Shown: positions 32,805-46,211 of the stretch, in pieces | Numbering within the stretch: position 1 is the first letter of the stretch | Layout of the letters: each line of letters begins with the position of its first letter | Assembly: GCA_037693485.1 (NCBI GenBank) | Contig: CM075354.1 | Coordinates: forward strand, 63,349,501 to 63,413,500 | DNA from: Kitagawia praeruptora | Lineage: Eukaryota > Streptophyta > Magnoliopsida > Apiales > Apiaceae | DNA: 64,000 bases | Direction: 5' to 3' | Program-made: the position numbers and the translations under genes | Notes under the pieces: model-generated | Told to the model about the DNA's origin: nothing | Database searches by the model: none | The model's input: the letters and a program-made list of their open reading frames with translations, nothing else

Positions 32805-34559
32805 TGTGAAGTGGATTTTATATCCACTTGGAACGTTCCATATCGGCTTAAATTGATTCACTTGGACTCAAGTTTGTTGTAGTTTTGATGTGTTTGTGTT
32901 TAGTTGTGCAGGTTTGTGAAATATCGTTTAGGGTTGGTGATTTTGTCAATTTTGGAGATGATTTGAGCAATGGAATGAAGGATGGCGTATTTCCCTAGGC
33001 TACCATGAGGATTTATAAGTCAAGAATTGAAGAACGGGAAGTGGCGAAAGAATCGGAAGAGAAAACGGATGAAAAATGAGCAAATTGTGGAAAATTCAGA
33101 TTTCAGGGTATGTTGCGCAGTCTACACTGTTTTGGCCATATCTGGAGTTCTAGAAGTTCATTTTGGACGATCTTACTGTTCACGCGAAGCTTGGGAAATT
33201 TTCTACAAGAATAAAGCAAAATAAAAATTCTGGACAGGAGCACCAGCGCAGGCTGCGCTCTCCAAGCGCAGGCAGCGCTCCAGAAAGTCCAGAAACAGCA
33301 AGTAGAGCGCAGGCAGCGCTTATATAGCGCAGGCAGCGCTTAAACAGTGCTCGGAAACAGAAAACACAGCGCAGGCTGCGCTCTAGGGAGCACTGGCAGC
33401 GCTTGACCGGGAGAAAATTGCTGAAAAATGTCTTTTTTACCCCTATTCGAATTCTATTTGTATTTTTGGTACTCAAACCTATTTCTAATTGTATTGTAGG
33501 TTGTTTTTCTTACTGGGCAAGATATCTAGGCCTATAAAAACACATCTTAGCATTGTAATTTGGATAGTTTTTATTATTGTATCATAGCTTAGATCTGCGA
33601 GGGAGGAAAGGAGAGAAGGATTCAACGCTCGTGACAAGCAACGGATCTAGATCTACTTCATCTCTTGAATACTTTGGATTGTAGATTTGTTTTCTTAACT
33701 CTTTGTTTTATTAATATTATTGCTTCTCTTATTCATATCTTGTTTATTATCATGTTTTCATCAAATCTCATGACGATGAACGGTTCAATTATGAGCTAAT
33801 CGTTGTCATGGGATTCTAATGGAGTTATCTATGTAGCTTAGTAGTTTGATTGCTTTAAAGATTACGTGTGGTGAATTCTTGATATCCTCGTATGGTTAAT
33901 CTTAATGCTTTTAGATGCGTAGCTAACATCTAAATTGAATTGTTAATCTCTTGTGAAGCGAGAGTGGATCTTGAGGTTTAGAACTTGCCATGCTAGCATA
34001 GGATAGGTTGATATTTTAACATCATGATTTGTGGCATGAATAGAGATATTATGCTGCCCTATGTGATCTATGTGGATAACTTGTGCTTAAACCTTTATGT
34101 TTTCAAATTCTATAGAGATATAGGGTCTAAACATAATTGGTGTCTACCCATCTTCTATCTCTTTTGTGGATGCATGTGTAGTTTGGTACTAGTATACCGA
34201 GAGGTAACTTTTACTTGTTTCATGTTTTCCGATCAGATATCAAATCCCACATGTGTATTGATTAAAGGCATCGACTCTAAGTGAAGTATTTAACGAAGTT
34301 AGGATCCCATGTTTATTCTCCTATAAGTAATTCAGTTTTAAATTTCAGTCGTTAATTAATTCTTAGTTATATAATTTGCATCTTAGTTTAATTTAGAAAG
34401 TTAAAACCCAAATTTGTTATTTGTCTTAGCAGTGGATTAAAACCATACATTGTTGCATAGGTACTAAATTGAATTAAAAACCAGATCTCTGTGGGAACGA
34501 ACTTGACTTACATCTGTATTACTTGTGACCACGTACGCTTGCGTGATTTAGTGCAAACA
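32805..34559 (+). mobile_element. 3' LTR of the non-autonomous Athila
   Basis: 1755 bp, partner of 5035-6769. It keeps the canonical tgtgaagtgg start and gtgcaaaca end, and is followed by ACATG. It carries one extra GC-rich repeat variant near 33245. Confidence 0.92.
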
Positions 34560-34564
34560 ACATG

Positions 34565-35974
34565 TGATTCCTATAAGAGAAGAAGGTAGAGTTTAGCAGA
34601 TTTAGAGTTAAAATAGTGGGGGCCGTAGTAGTTGCCCACAGAATGAGAATTAATATAGAGCAACAAGACCTTATGGTTGGAATATAAGAGTTTGAGAAAG
34701 TATATTGAGATTCTGTTAAAGTAAACTCAGAGAAAGTTGCAAATGTAACTGGAAAGAATAGTGTGGTAGTTAGTGACAAAGTCAGAAGTCAAGTTGTGTG
34801 ACATAAGTGTGGGAAGATAAGATAATTTTCCAAAGATTATATCGTACCAGTCTTAGTAGACCCAAGGATGAGGGTAGCAGAGCCGTTTCTATAAATTACT
34901 AGGAAGCTAGAAATTCATTTTGGCTATGAATGACTTTATAAAGAATTTGAATATGATGGCGGTGAAAAGAGTTAAAGATGATTTAGGAGTGGATTGAGTA
35001 GCCAACTACAAAGTACGAGCAAATGGTGAGGACAAGGAAGTAAGATTATGATTCTTAAGAGATGTGGAAGTGGTTTGGGGATGGAAACAGGCAAAGGAGT
35101 TGTAACGAGCACGCAGACTAAGAGATTATTGTACTGAGATTATGAAGTTGTTTTGCACAGAAGGAGATGCTAGAAAGGAACAAGTTAAATCAGATTAGAT
35201 TTTTTTAGTGGTTAATAATTTTCGAATGTATATGTTGAGGGATGACAAGGATTGTCATCAGAAAAAGATGTAGAGCTTGTTTTTTATTTATACTCAAATA
35301 GGGAATTACATTCAAGAAGTTCAATATTGGATGACATCAATGGAAATGTGGAGCTGACAATTTAATTAATAGATTTTCACAAGAGAATGAGTATGTGGAT
35401 GAAATTTTGATTATGATTTACAGATGACCTTTCAAGATATTTGAAGATTGGTAAAGAGCATGTAGATCATTTGAAAATAATTTAAGAAATTTCAAGAAGA
35501 GGAAGAGTATGCAAAAGAATTTTTGATATAAATTTTGGATGGAAAGAAATCTATGCCAGTAGAGGTCGGAAGTTTTGCTACATTAATCGGAAGCTCGAAA
35601 GATCATCGGAATCTTTTAACTAGATAAGTAAGAAAACTTTGCGATGTACAGAGATGTTTCGTGTAAAGTTTGAGGTTGTATATTGCCCTAAGAAGGTATT
35701 CGTTTGTATTCACGAGCAGAAGTGTTCAACACGTGAGTTGGAGTTGATCGTGATAATTTTCATGGTCACTAATGTCGAAATTGTGGATATCAGAGTTAGT
35801 TGTTTTCTCTTTCGATCAATGTTGGGTGCTCAGTAAAACAATGGGATTAAGGATAGATAGAAGTTTCCCAGTTATTCCCTTCTCGATTGACATTGTACGT
35901 TGAAAGTGGAGTAAGAATGATTGGGGGATTTCTTGATATTCTTTTTCTCAAAGTTTTATCTGTGGTAGGCTTTG

Positions 35975-36039
<65 letters not shown>

Positions 36040-36400
36040 AATTTTTGTGGATGAGTGGGTTAGTACTTGAGGCGTTGTGTTCCGGGCATAGTCCATTTTA
36101 CCAATAGGTCATGTTCGATCTTTGATAGAAAAGACTTTAGAAGTGGAAGCTTGAATGCCTAACTCTACAAACGATGATGATATATGTCATAACATACATG
36201 AATCATCAGAGAATTAAAAGGCACCAAAATGAGGTGACGAATCAGAAGGTGGAAAAGTTAGTTGGAGAAGAATAGAGTAGTTACTAATTAGAAGAGATAA
36301 GTAGTGGACACATATTTACTTTGTATATTTGGAGGGAAAATTATGTATAATGCTGTAGTTTCTGTAGTTAAATTGATTACTGCTAGATGTTAGAATTGTA
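34565..36400 (+). pseudogene. Decayed gag/pol of the Tekay-like element (middle part)
   Basis: The sequence resumes what was interrupted at 5034. In one frame near 34800 a degraded zinc knuckle is visible (HKCGK, then a broken FSKDY), consistent with gag. Frames are otherwise short and full of stops. The right border with the CACTA material is not defined. Confidence 0.5.
35975..36036. repeat. (AT)n microsatellite
   Basis: An uninterrupted AT dinucleotide run of about 62 bp. Confidence 0.98.
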
Positions 36401-36752
36401 ATGCTCAGAATTTAAATTTGAGACCTTATTGTGTATTTTGAGACCTTGAATGCTGTAGTTTTTTGGGGCTTGTTGATTAATGCGACCTACGCAACTTGTT
36501 GTAGCGAACAAAGATGATCCAGTTCCCCAGTGTTTAGCGTCAATGTCATACCTACAACTTTCCAGGTCAGATTGTTTCACTCTTAACTACCTTTGAACTT
36601 GAGTCTCTATTTATCTATATAAACACAAGTCAATTGAATACACCTCTGCTGTCTGCTGCCACTTAATCTGGTGACCTCCACTTAATTAGCAAAAAAATTA
36701 AATAATAATTAACAGGTTCCCATTAGTAAGAATTGGGCTTTACTCTATGCAG

Positions 36753-36833
36753 GTAAACCCCGATATGGTACCACAACTTGAAAAGGCTGGTCTCTTATTT
36801 GTTGGGAAAGATGAAACTGGCCAGCGCGTGGTG
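36753..36833 (+). pseudogene. CTP synthase exon fragment
   Basis: 27 codons bounded by a 3' splice site (gcag) and a 5' splice site (gtaagt). The translation starts VNPDMVPQLEKAGLLFVGKD, the C-terminal region of plant CTP synthase (glutamine-dependent UTP to CTP conversion). Only this exon is present. Retained splice sites show capture of genomic DNA rather than cDNA. Confidence 0.75.
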
Positions 36834-37325
36834 GTAAGTCCTTTTCCTTGTGGGAAATAAATTCTATATGTTTTTGCTAAAACTATTAGAGATGAAGTCA
36901 AATGATGTAAGTACAAGGGTTGTTATTTTCTTGTCTGTTCATTTTTTTAATCTTTAATTCTCGTATGAAAATTAATTTCCAGTAACTGATCAAATTCTAT
37001 ATGAAATCTGGACATACGGATCTGTTTGGGCGTGGTGATCCTTGGGGAGCTTGACAAATAATGAAACATGACATTTAGGCATCTGCATTTTGATGTATTT
37101 AGTGTTGCATTCTTTTCCATTCTTTAGTTATGGGTGTCAAAACTGACTATGCTTTACATGCTACAAATATGGTCTCTTCGTACTTGAGATAATACAACCA
37201 ACTACAAATTCTGTAACATGTTCTATCTCACTAAAGCTTGAGAAAAAAATCATTTGCATATCTACTAAATTTGTTGGTCACAGGCTCACATAACATAACA
37301 TTTTTACATTTCTTGATATATACAG

Positions 37326-37492
37326 GCAATACCATTCCCTGCTTTTTCATGGCCGATATATTGACCTCTATGTCAAAGGTAATAACATGTCCTTAGGTCA
37401 TAATTGTTTTCAGATTTGTTTTCTTTTTTGCCGTTCTTTTTCAGGTTTTCTCGGATTTGGAGCGTTCAGTTTGTAGGATGGTTCATCGACAG
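37326..37492 (+). pseudogene. EXS-domain protein, two exon fragments
   Basis: Exon one (37326-37378) ends FFMADILTSMSK and exon two (37445-37492) reads VFSDLERSVCRMVHRQ, separated by a 66 bp intron with gt/ag borders. This is characteristic of EXS-domain membrane proteins related to PHO1/ERD1/XPR1. The flanking exons are absent. Confidence 0.7.
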
Positions 37493-37922
37493 GTTTCATT
37501 TTCTTTTGTACTTATAAAACCTTCCCCTATAAACTTAAATAATGATTACATATATATATATATATTTTGATGCTCAATTGATGTTCTGCATTTGCTAATT
37601 GCTGTGGTCAAATTTGAAATTTTCTAACTTTGATCCCCTATACTGATTTGGGTATGATGGGGGACAAAATTGATGAAGGGATTCTAATATTTTAATTGTT
37701 AAGAGTTTTATTTGTCATTTAGAAAAGGTTACATGTATATTTTATTTTAGCTAATAATGAGGATTGGCTGATTGGGGGTCTAGCACTGATTTAGGGTTTT
37801 TATTGACAAAGTTCATATCAGAGGTGTATTATTTCCTTAATACAGCCAATAAGTTTCACGATCTCTACTTTGGCATTTTTGTTGCCATTGTACAAATGTA
37901 ATAAAAAAGTTATATTATGCAG

Positions 37923-38100
37923 GGGGATCATGAATCTACTGAACATGAAGGAACAAGATCGTGTGGAAAAGGTTCTCAAGTATATAGAGGATTTAGACCT
38001 TCGCAGATTTTCCTTGGCAGATATTAATGCATTTCGTATTGGACTTGGCGAGTGTCATTCACATTTAAACTGCATCACTAATCCACACATGTACAAACAG
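37923..38100 (+). pseudogene. Unrecognised exon fragment
   Basis: A 178 bp open stretch bordered by ag and gt encodes about 59 residues including MNLLNMKEQDRVEKVLKYIE and LRRFSLADINAFRIGLGE. The amphipathic, coding-like composition and intact splice borders suggest another captured exon; I do not recognise the parent gene. Confidence 0.5.
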
Positions 38101-38600
38101 GTTTGCTGAATACATTGACAATCTTTTGGAATCAAATCAAACTGCTGTTATTCTTTGCGATCTTCTTTCATTTATCATTTACCTTTCTTGCAAACGAGAC
38201 TTATTAAGTAGATATTAACAAGTGACTGTTTAAGAGGATCAGACCATGTTCTTAAGTTATGAATGTGTGGTGTATGATCTATAAATGTTATTTCCATATC
38301 TTACCTTCGGTAGATCTGATATTATAAATTTCTATGAGTTTGAATTCTTCTTTTTACTTCTTCCCTTAAATGATGAATATTTTGTTGTGTAGTAAGTTTC
38401 ATGTAAAGAGTTCAATATAGATTTAAAGTTGACCCAAATTTTCTTCTGAACAGTTACCCAAAATATGCGCCAGAGATTGGATTAGCAAGGGAAATTCTCA
38501 ATATTTTGTCTCTAATACTATAGAAATGATGTAAGTAAAATAATGTGTTTTATATGTTTGAAGCTCATTGGCATAACATTGCCAATAGATTTACATTAAC

Positions 38601-41600
38601 TGTGATGGCCCCAAATCCCTTAATTAGATTTAACTAAATAATGGTAAAGCATGCATATTAATTAATTAAACATTACCAATCCCACGCCTAGATCGCCAAC
38701 AGGTAAGAGTTTGAAACAATATAAAACTACCAATTCAAAACGATTTTATTATTACAACCCAACATTAAATTCTAAGTTCAAAAGTTATTACAGACTGAGT
38801 TCAAATTTCTATTAAAACAGAAACCATCAGATCGTCACTCCCTTCTACCTGGAAACGCCTCCTATAGGCTAATCCGGATCCACCACAATTCTTACGCGCA
38901 GTCTCAAGTGTCCTTACCATCTTCGAGTTTCACTGAAGGGTTAAGGAAAATAAAAATAATTGAGCCAATTGCTCAGCAAGTGCATAAACCAACAATATAA
39001 GACTAGCAAAATAATCAAATGTAAAGCAAGATATATCTATCTGTAAATGAAAGTTATCAACTGAATCAATGTCAAAATAAAGTGAGTAGGAATTGGATAT
39101 CTGATAAGACGCTACGAGCAAAGCTGGGTGATCAGCCCACGTTAGAGCTCCGAACCCGTATATCCAATATGTGTTCTCAAATATGAGGGGATCCCTGGCA
39201 CACATTGGCCTATAATGATAATATAACTTGTACCGGCGCCCCGATCAAAGTAACATTCCATCCAATTCCATTTAAGTCAAACAAAGTCTGTCAAATTCTA
39301 TTCATCTCAAGGAAACAAGAATATCAATGTTATATCAAGTTGCTGATCAACAAGAATAGGATTTTCAGATTTTGAATAAATGACAAGGCAAAGTGAAGAA
39401 AGTTAATCATTTTGGATTCTTGGGAGTTGGGATTCTGTTTAGTGTATTTTGGTTGAGTCAAGAAAATAAATCAAGAATCGATAAGTGATTTAAGGTGGAA
39501 AAAGAATTCATCATGCAAGAGGGTGTTTATATAGCGGATTCAAGGATTCAAGAATTCAAGAAAGTATGAAAGGGTTTTAAGTAATATGGGCATCGATTAA
39601 CAAGTCAAATCAAGTTCAAGGGATATGAAATCAATCACAAGGTACGCAACAATAATAAGGTCGGAAAGAGCATGGTACTAGTTTGTGACAACTTAACAAT
39701 TCGATATCTCATGGCATTCATCATATGTTAACAACAAGATTAGGGTAGTACACTTGCCTTAATTCACGAGATTGCACTTAGATAGCTTCCTCTTCAATTG
39801 GCTCCTTGCCAGGCCTCCTACTCGGACCTATAATAATATAAATAATATCTTATTTTTCCCCTCTTTGTTTACATATCACCAAAACAACCTAATAATGCTA
39901 ACGCCCCATCGATAACTTTATAACTATATACACATATATCTTTATATACATGTAATCACATAAGTCACATAGCACGTAAATCACCTAACATATAATGTAG
40001 TATAGCATAGTACTATAATGACACTACGACTTAACATTGGAGATGTGCCTTAGGGTTTTGAAAATCGTTCTTATATTTTTTTAGAAATTTCGGCGGCATC
40101 TCCTTTGTATAGTCGTCAAACCATACCAGAATATAAACGGTACAAGCAATCAGAATACATTCACAATATCTACAACTCCGTCGATAATCAACTTTCAACC
40201 ACAATTAACAATTCATAACCAAATCACTATCTTCAAGATGACTTACTATACAATCCAATTATTCAAATTCACATAACAAATAATCATGTAAACAATTAAC
40301 TCATGTAATCTCAAATGACTAAACAATCAACTTCAATCCAAGAACACAATCTCTTCTCACAATCTCTCTTCTCTCCCTCTCGGCCTCTCGGCCTCTCTCT
40401 CTTTCTCTCGGCCTCTCGGCCTCTCTCTCTCTCTCTCTCACTCTCTCTCTCGGCTCTCTCCCTCTCCATCAATCTCTCTCTCGGCCTCCCTCAACACCAA
40501 CACAATAACTCACCAAAACCCCAACAATTACTTACACACATACTTACACCAATATTTTGAACAATAAATCAATATTACCACAACCCATCATCACTAACCT
40601 AAACATTCATACAAAAATTAAATTATAATATTAACCCATCAAATTTCATATCATCAATCATCAAAATCTAAACTCTTTTTAATTAAAAAGCTAATACAAT
40701 CATCAATTCAACAATATAAACATATCCATATCTTGTAAACTCATAAAAACTCAAACCCATCATCAAACTCAACTTAAAAACTTATAAAAACTAACATGCA
40801 ATCATATTACACTTACTAATCATGTAAAATCATCAAATTAACACTTGCATGCAAACCCTTGGCTCACTTTCGATCATGGTCGAAGGTTTGGGGTTCTCCA
40901 GAGAGCCCGAAAATTCGTGGGTCTCTACCAAGGAGTAATACCCATCACAATATCCCACAAACTTACCTTGATTCTTGATTTTCGGAAAAACCCTAATTTG
41001 AAAAGTGGAGAAAATCAAAATTCAAAGATATGGGGTTGTAGAGGATTACAAGAGGACTAGCACTTCATGGTTTAATGGAGAAATTACCTTGGATTGTGAG
41101 GTTGAGGTTTAATGGAGGTTGAGAGAACATAGCACCAACATACACATATATTTTAATTACAATTTAATGATACATCTTTTAATAAAATAAAAGACTTATA
41201 AAAATCCTAATTACAAGATATTTTGGATTCAAAAATAATTTATTGACACATAAATTTAAAATATACAATTCTCTTCCTCAATATATTTTTGAAACATTTT
41301 TAAAATCATTTTATAAAAAGATTTGAATTTTACAAGTTTTAATATTTTAAAAAGGAAAATAAATAGAAAAATCCTTGTAAAATATTTTAATTCGAAAATA
41401 ATTTAAACCTTTATTTTTAAAAAGTCTCTAAATACATAAAGATAATAAAACAAGAGATTTCATGATTTTTACTTACTCCAACAATTTTACAAAAATGTTT
41501 AAGCGAATTAATTAAAAATCATATTTTCCTATTAAAAGATATGCAAAAATTTAATATAAATTCACGTCAACACATCTAGCAATTATACACATAACACATA

Positions 41601-41695
41601 TCCACAATCATATAATCATGTAATGACTCATCAATTAAAGCACATAATAATATTTTTAATATAATTTATAGAGTACGAAATTCCCAGATATTACA
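38601..41695 (-). mobile_element. Solo LTR, Tekay/Del-like, reverse orientation
   Basis: Plus-strand ends are tgtgatggcccc and gatattaca; reversed, these match the ends of the other Tekay-like LTRs (ggatttggggc...caca). Flanking TTAAC at 38596-38600 and 41696-41700 is the target duplication, so the insertion is a complete solo LTR of 3095 bp. It contains a CT-rich tract at 40360-40495 and no coding sequence. Confidence 0.93.
40360..40495. repeat. CT-rich microsatellite in solo LTR
   Basis: CT dinucleotide runs interspersed with cggcctctcggcctctc blocks. The Ser/Leu-rich frame across it is a repeat artefact. Confidence 0.9.
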
Positions 41696-41892
41696 TTAAC
41701 TGACCCCAAACAATGCAGGTGTGGCAGAAACAACAATTGTAGACACAAGTATTGCTTGTTTCATTGGTAATTTTACACTTTGATATGTTCTATTAATTCT
41801 TCTACTTAGAATGCTGGAAGCTTTAGTAAGCAAGCGCACAGACTTGGATCAATATGCCATTTGATATCAAATTTATAATTTAACATTTACAG

Positions 41893-42122
41893 GCATCAGT
41901 TAAGTTGCGACAGGTCTTTAGCAGCGAGATTCAGAAAGTTGGCACTGCAGGTGCTAAAGTATTACTTGAGCTTGGAGAAAAGGTTGAAAGGATGGAAAAA
42001 TTAAGCCCATGAGATTTGCTAGAAGAAGTGCATGAGGCTACTGAAGAATTACAACTAGCAATTGACAAAAAATCATACCTTTTTATGAATACGGAGAGTT
42101 GGGCAAGTTCCAGAATGCCATA
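41893..42122 (+). pseudogene. Aluminium-activated malate transporter fragment
   Basis: Starts after an acag splice acceptor. The translation includes [20 protein letters not shown], then, after an in-frame TGA near 42010, DLLEEVHEATEELQLAIDKK and FMNTESW. This matches the cytosolic C-terminal part of plant ALMT channel proteins. Only this exon is present, without the membrane segments. Confidence 0.7.
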
Positions 42123-42364
42123 GGAATTTGAGGACCTTCTTATTAATGTATAATGATTTGACTTGTGTAACTAATAATTTTTTGTAACGGAATTAGTGAT
42201 ATATTTTAGTTTTATAAAAGTTGATAAATGTGATTGATTCAAATTATATTTTAATTTACCTTGACTTGCGTTAATTTTTTATTGTATTTTTGAAAAATTT
42301 AAGAATATCACCAATAAAACAAAATCCAAAAAATTAATAATTAAAATATAAATTTTTAGAAAAT

Positions 42365-42579
42365 TTATACCAACCGGTGTTGCTGTAGAGGGACAAAGAT
42401 GTTGGAATAGGTTATATGGCAACATTGCAAAGGTGTTGGTGTTGAGTAGACAGTGTTGCCATAGACTTTATGCCAACACCGGAAATAGTGTTGCTATTTT
42501 GCATGAAATGTTGGCATAAGTGCCTAAGGCAACATCATGTTGATGTTGTCATAGTTTTGACAAAATGTGTTGGCTTAAC
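42365..42579 (+). repeat. Subterminal repeats of outer CACTA element (left of inner insertion)
   Basis: Repeated words of the type gttgccatagac / gttggcataag / ccaacacc continue across the inner insertion at 47186-47313. Such subterminal repeats bind the transposase in CACTA elements. Confidence 0.6.
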
Positions 42580-43267
42580 CTCCACTACGTCATAGAAGGC
42601 CTATCGCAACTTTTTGGCATGGGTGTTACCACTACGGGTGTTACCATAGCTATGAAAATTTTGACCTATCGCAACCTTTTGATTGTGGTGTTACCATAGA
42701 TACAAAAGTATGTTACTTTAGTTATAAAGGTATTAACAATGGGTAACACCATGAGGTGTGTTACCATAGAGTATTCATTAACAAAATTTTTATTTTATTT
42801 AAAATTAATGATTTAATAATTATTTGACTTTAAAAATAATTAATTTTAACAAAATAATTAAAATAATCCTTTTAAAACGTAATATTCCATCAAATAATTA
42901 AATTATTGATTTTTCATAAATATTAAATTATGTTTATAAATTTCACATAAAAAGGTTTTAAAATAAAGTAATATCCAAACATTATTAAATTTTAACTAAA
43001 TTCATTAAAAAAATTAATAGAGAAAATAATAATTTGTATAAACTTTGAATTATTACAAATAATTAAATTAATAAATTTAATAATTACAATCTAATATCAA
43101 GAAATTTGAATAAATTATTAATATTTTTTTAAAAAAATAATAAAAGAAAAGTAATGTAAATTATTGAGGAGAGATGAGCGCAAACAAAATAGTGAGCGGC
43201 AAAACGAAAAATTTGAACCGGGAATAATTAACCAAATACAAACCGGGGAAATTGGGAAAAAACACAA

Positions 43268-43454
43268 GTGTCGCTACTCTCACCTTTCTCATTTCTCTCG
43301 CTTCTCCCTCTCTCGCCTCTCACTTCTCATTCAATTAGGATTCAATTAGGGTTTGAGCTGGGTTTGGAAGCTCTATATCTCTCTGTATCTCTTTCTCTCT
43401 CTGCATCTCTCCCTCTCTCTCCCCCTTTCTCTATATCTCTCTGTATCTCTCCCC

Positions 43455-43499
<45 letters not shown>

Positions 43500-43640
43500 A
43501 TTCTCTCTATCTCTCTCTCCCTGTATTACTGTCTCTCTCTACCCCTGTCTCTTTATGTATCTCTCCCCCATTTCTCTCTCTCTCTCTATGTCTCATTCTC
43601 CATCTCTCTTTCCCTCTGTCTTTCACTCTTATTTTTGTTT
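43268..43640. repeat. CT-rich low-complexity tract
   Basis: Long CTCTCT runs, possibly the captured 5' leader of a gene. Overlapping Ser/Leu-rich frames are artefacts. Confidence 0.92.
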
Positions 43641-44331
43641 GATGTTAGTTTAACAAGTCTTTTTTTTCATGTGCAGGTGCTAGTTGTGAAGGTAGCTAGA
43701 CGAGTATTACCTGAGGTACTAGATTAGTTCTCATATTGATATTTTGATTTGTTAAAATAATGAATTGTAGATGGTTATAGTTTATATCTAAATTTGTAAT
43801 TTGTTAAAATTTACTTCCTCTTCCTTTAGCACTTGATTTGGGATGTCACAGTTCTCTCCACGGCACTTGATTTGGGTCTTTGAGGTTATTTTTTCTGGGC
43901 ACTTCGTGATGACAAGAACTGGACTCTTTTGCTGCTGGTGAATTTCTTTACAATTTCTGAATCCATTTTTATTTTATAGACCTTTTGTCCATTCTTACGT
44001 TTGCATAAATTCATGGACATCTCAATTGGACGCAGCTTCTGAAGCATGGGACAGCTGATCTAATCTCTCCCCGCTACATTTTGAATTTTTTCTGAAACAT
44101 ACATTTGGATTCATAGTCAGATTCTTCCTTTTTCACTTAATCTATCTGTTCATAGTTTTTAAATTTTTCCATAACTTTTTTCTTTTAAAAAAACAGGGGC
44201 AGTCTAGAAATAGGCCTGTGTAGGATTCTTCATTTTGACAAACTAGTCAAGATGAACAGTGCATAATTTTCACAGTATATGTACAATACAGAAGTTTATA
44301 TTAGTAAATGGTTACCATTATGTTTGTGTAG

Positions 44332-44483
44332 GTTGATTTTGTAAAATCGTCCTTGAATTCAATGGGATTTAAGGAGATAGAGATTGTAGTTGCAGAGACA
44401 GGATGGCCTTACAAGGGTGACCCCAATGAGGTTGGCCCTAGTGTGGACAATGCAAAAGCCTATAACGGGAATTTGATCAACCA
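44332..44483 (+). pseudogene. GH17 beta-1,3-glucanase exon fragment
   Basis: After a tgtag splice acceptor, the frame reads VDFVKSSLNSMGFKEIEIVV, then AETGWPYKGDPNEVGP and SVDNAKAYNGNLI. ETGWP contains the catalytic nucleophile Glu of glycoside hydrolase family 17. About 50 codons survive; the frame then loses similarity. The rest of the enzyme and its signal peptide are missing. Confidence 0.8.
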
Positions 44484-46211
44484 TCCTAGTGTGTTGCTAA
44501 TACCGTTTATCTATTTATCCAGGCCGTTGGAAATGTAACTCGATTATTGGCCCTGATGGGAATGTCAATGAGTGGGGATGGTGCAAACAGAAGGTAATTT
44601 AGTTATTTTCTTGTAATGTAGTCTGGATTTGCTGCTAGATAGATGGAAGTTGACAGTGCTATATATGTTTGTGACTCCAGAATTTGCTGCTATATATGTT
44701 TGTGACTCCAGAATTTGCACAATTGTTGACAGTGTACAATTATTTTCACTTTGCTTTGTTTATTATTTATGATAATTAATCTATATTTTTTTTGGCCGAA
44801 ATAATTAATCTATATTTGTCGGGGACATCATTAAATTCTTGCGCATCACAACTGCAAAAGTCAGTAATGAGTGGAGTTGCTAGAACACTATAGTAGAAAA
44901 TTTTATACAAAATTAAATCTTCATGCAACTTTGGTTTCTAGGTCAAGTGTTCTTGTGATTTGCCTCTTTTTCCCCTTCATATCAACTGTTCTGCTTTACC
45001 TGTTAAAAATGATTGGGCTGGCAGGTACTTGACATCGGTTTACCATTTTTGGTTTACAAATTTGGGCATAGTGTCTTACTGTTTGATGTTATATCGTTTC
45101 AGCCAGGGTATGTAAGTATGTAAATTTGGGCATAGGAGACTTTAACATTAATGAATCTGGAATGAGAACTTCTGATTCGCATGCATGTTTGTAAGGCGGA
45201 TGTTTGTCAAGAATATTATCAATTCGAGCAGGTCCGTCAATAACAAAGACGAGCTGCAGTGCCTGACAAAATAATCGTTGTATGCACAGGCGTGGAAGGA
45301 ATTTATTATCCGTCTCTGCATCTGTAAGCTCTATAACTGTTATAATTTATTTATGCTTTTTCCGTTCAAGCTATGAAATTTCTGTTCCCTTGGTCTTTGA
45401 TTATACAAACAATTACTGCTTTAGGGTAATGTTATACTCGTAATACCATTATATTGAAACTCGTAGCCTTTATGGCTCCCCTTTCATGATGCCCAAATCC
45501 CTTATTTTTTCCATGTCTCATGTCAAATCAATAGATCTGACAGGTTATTTTAACATGGTTATGCAATCTTTCTTTTTTCAGAGTTGAGTGCAGATGTGGT
45601 TCTTGTGGGAAGAACTACTGATATAATACACAAATTATGACATTCTTGTAACATAATACAAATGATTGAACCTGGTTTTTGAACGTAGGGTAATGAGATG
45701 GTAAGATTTACTTGACATTCCCGCTTCATAGTCTTGTATAGTGTTACTAGTGTATGCTTCTGGAACAGGACTATACAGTACCTTGTTAACTGTTATGCAT
45801 CAGGTTGCTATATATAAACTAAATAAATTACAATATCAAAATTAAATAAATTTTCTTTTTTCTTATATAACCTATAATACAATCATTGCCTTTGACTTTC
45901 ATTGGGAAAAGCAGTAAGCACATATCGTGATTTCTGCCCTTATGGTGACGCCAGTTTATTCCTGCTGCAGACTTTATCTTTTGTTGCTGACCTATCTCAA
46001 GTTTTGCATAGATTGTGATTGCATGTTTTTCTCAAGTTTTAATGTTCTATTCTTTACTGTTTACTTGATTACATTTTGTATATATTAGTACTTAAATTTT
46101 GTTTATTCATGTGTCGTCTATGTCTGCTAAAGAAATCAGAGGGTAAGAATAGATCAGAATCTTTTCACTGTAGTTGTTTATATATACAGGACTAATGTTT
46201 AAACATTCCAG

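Larger units (their letters stand above)
5035..34559 (+). mobile_element. Non-autonomous Athila-like Ty3/gypsy element (host of nested insertions)
   Basis: LTRs at 5035-6769 and 32805-34559 are near-identical by eye and are flanked by the duplication ACATG (5030-5034, 34560-34564). A tRNA-Asp-type primer-binding site follows the 5' LTR and a polypurine tract precedes the 3' LTR. The element's own internal DNA is only 6770-9650 plus 32581-32804, about 3.1 kb. It encodes a short gag-like frame and no protease, reverse transcriptase or integrase, so it would depend on proteins from a relative such as the Athila at 10804-21257. The remainder is a nested SIRE element with its own insertions. Confidence 0.9.

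Noticed and set aside
43268..43727. Two overlapping 124-codon Ser/Leu-rich frames
   Set aside because: They are translations of CT microsatellite DNA; no start context or domain.
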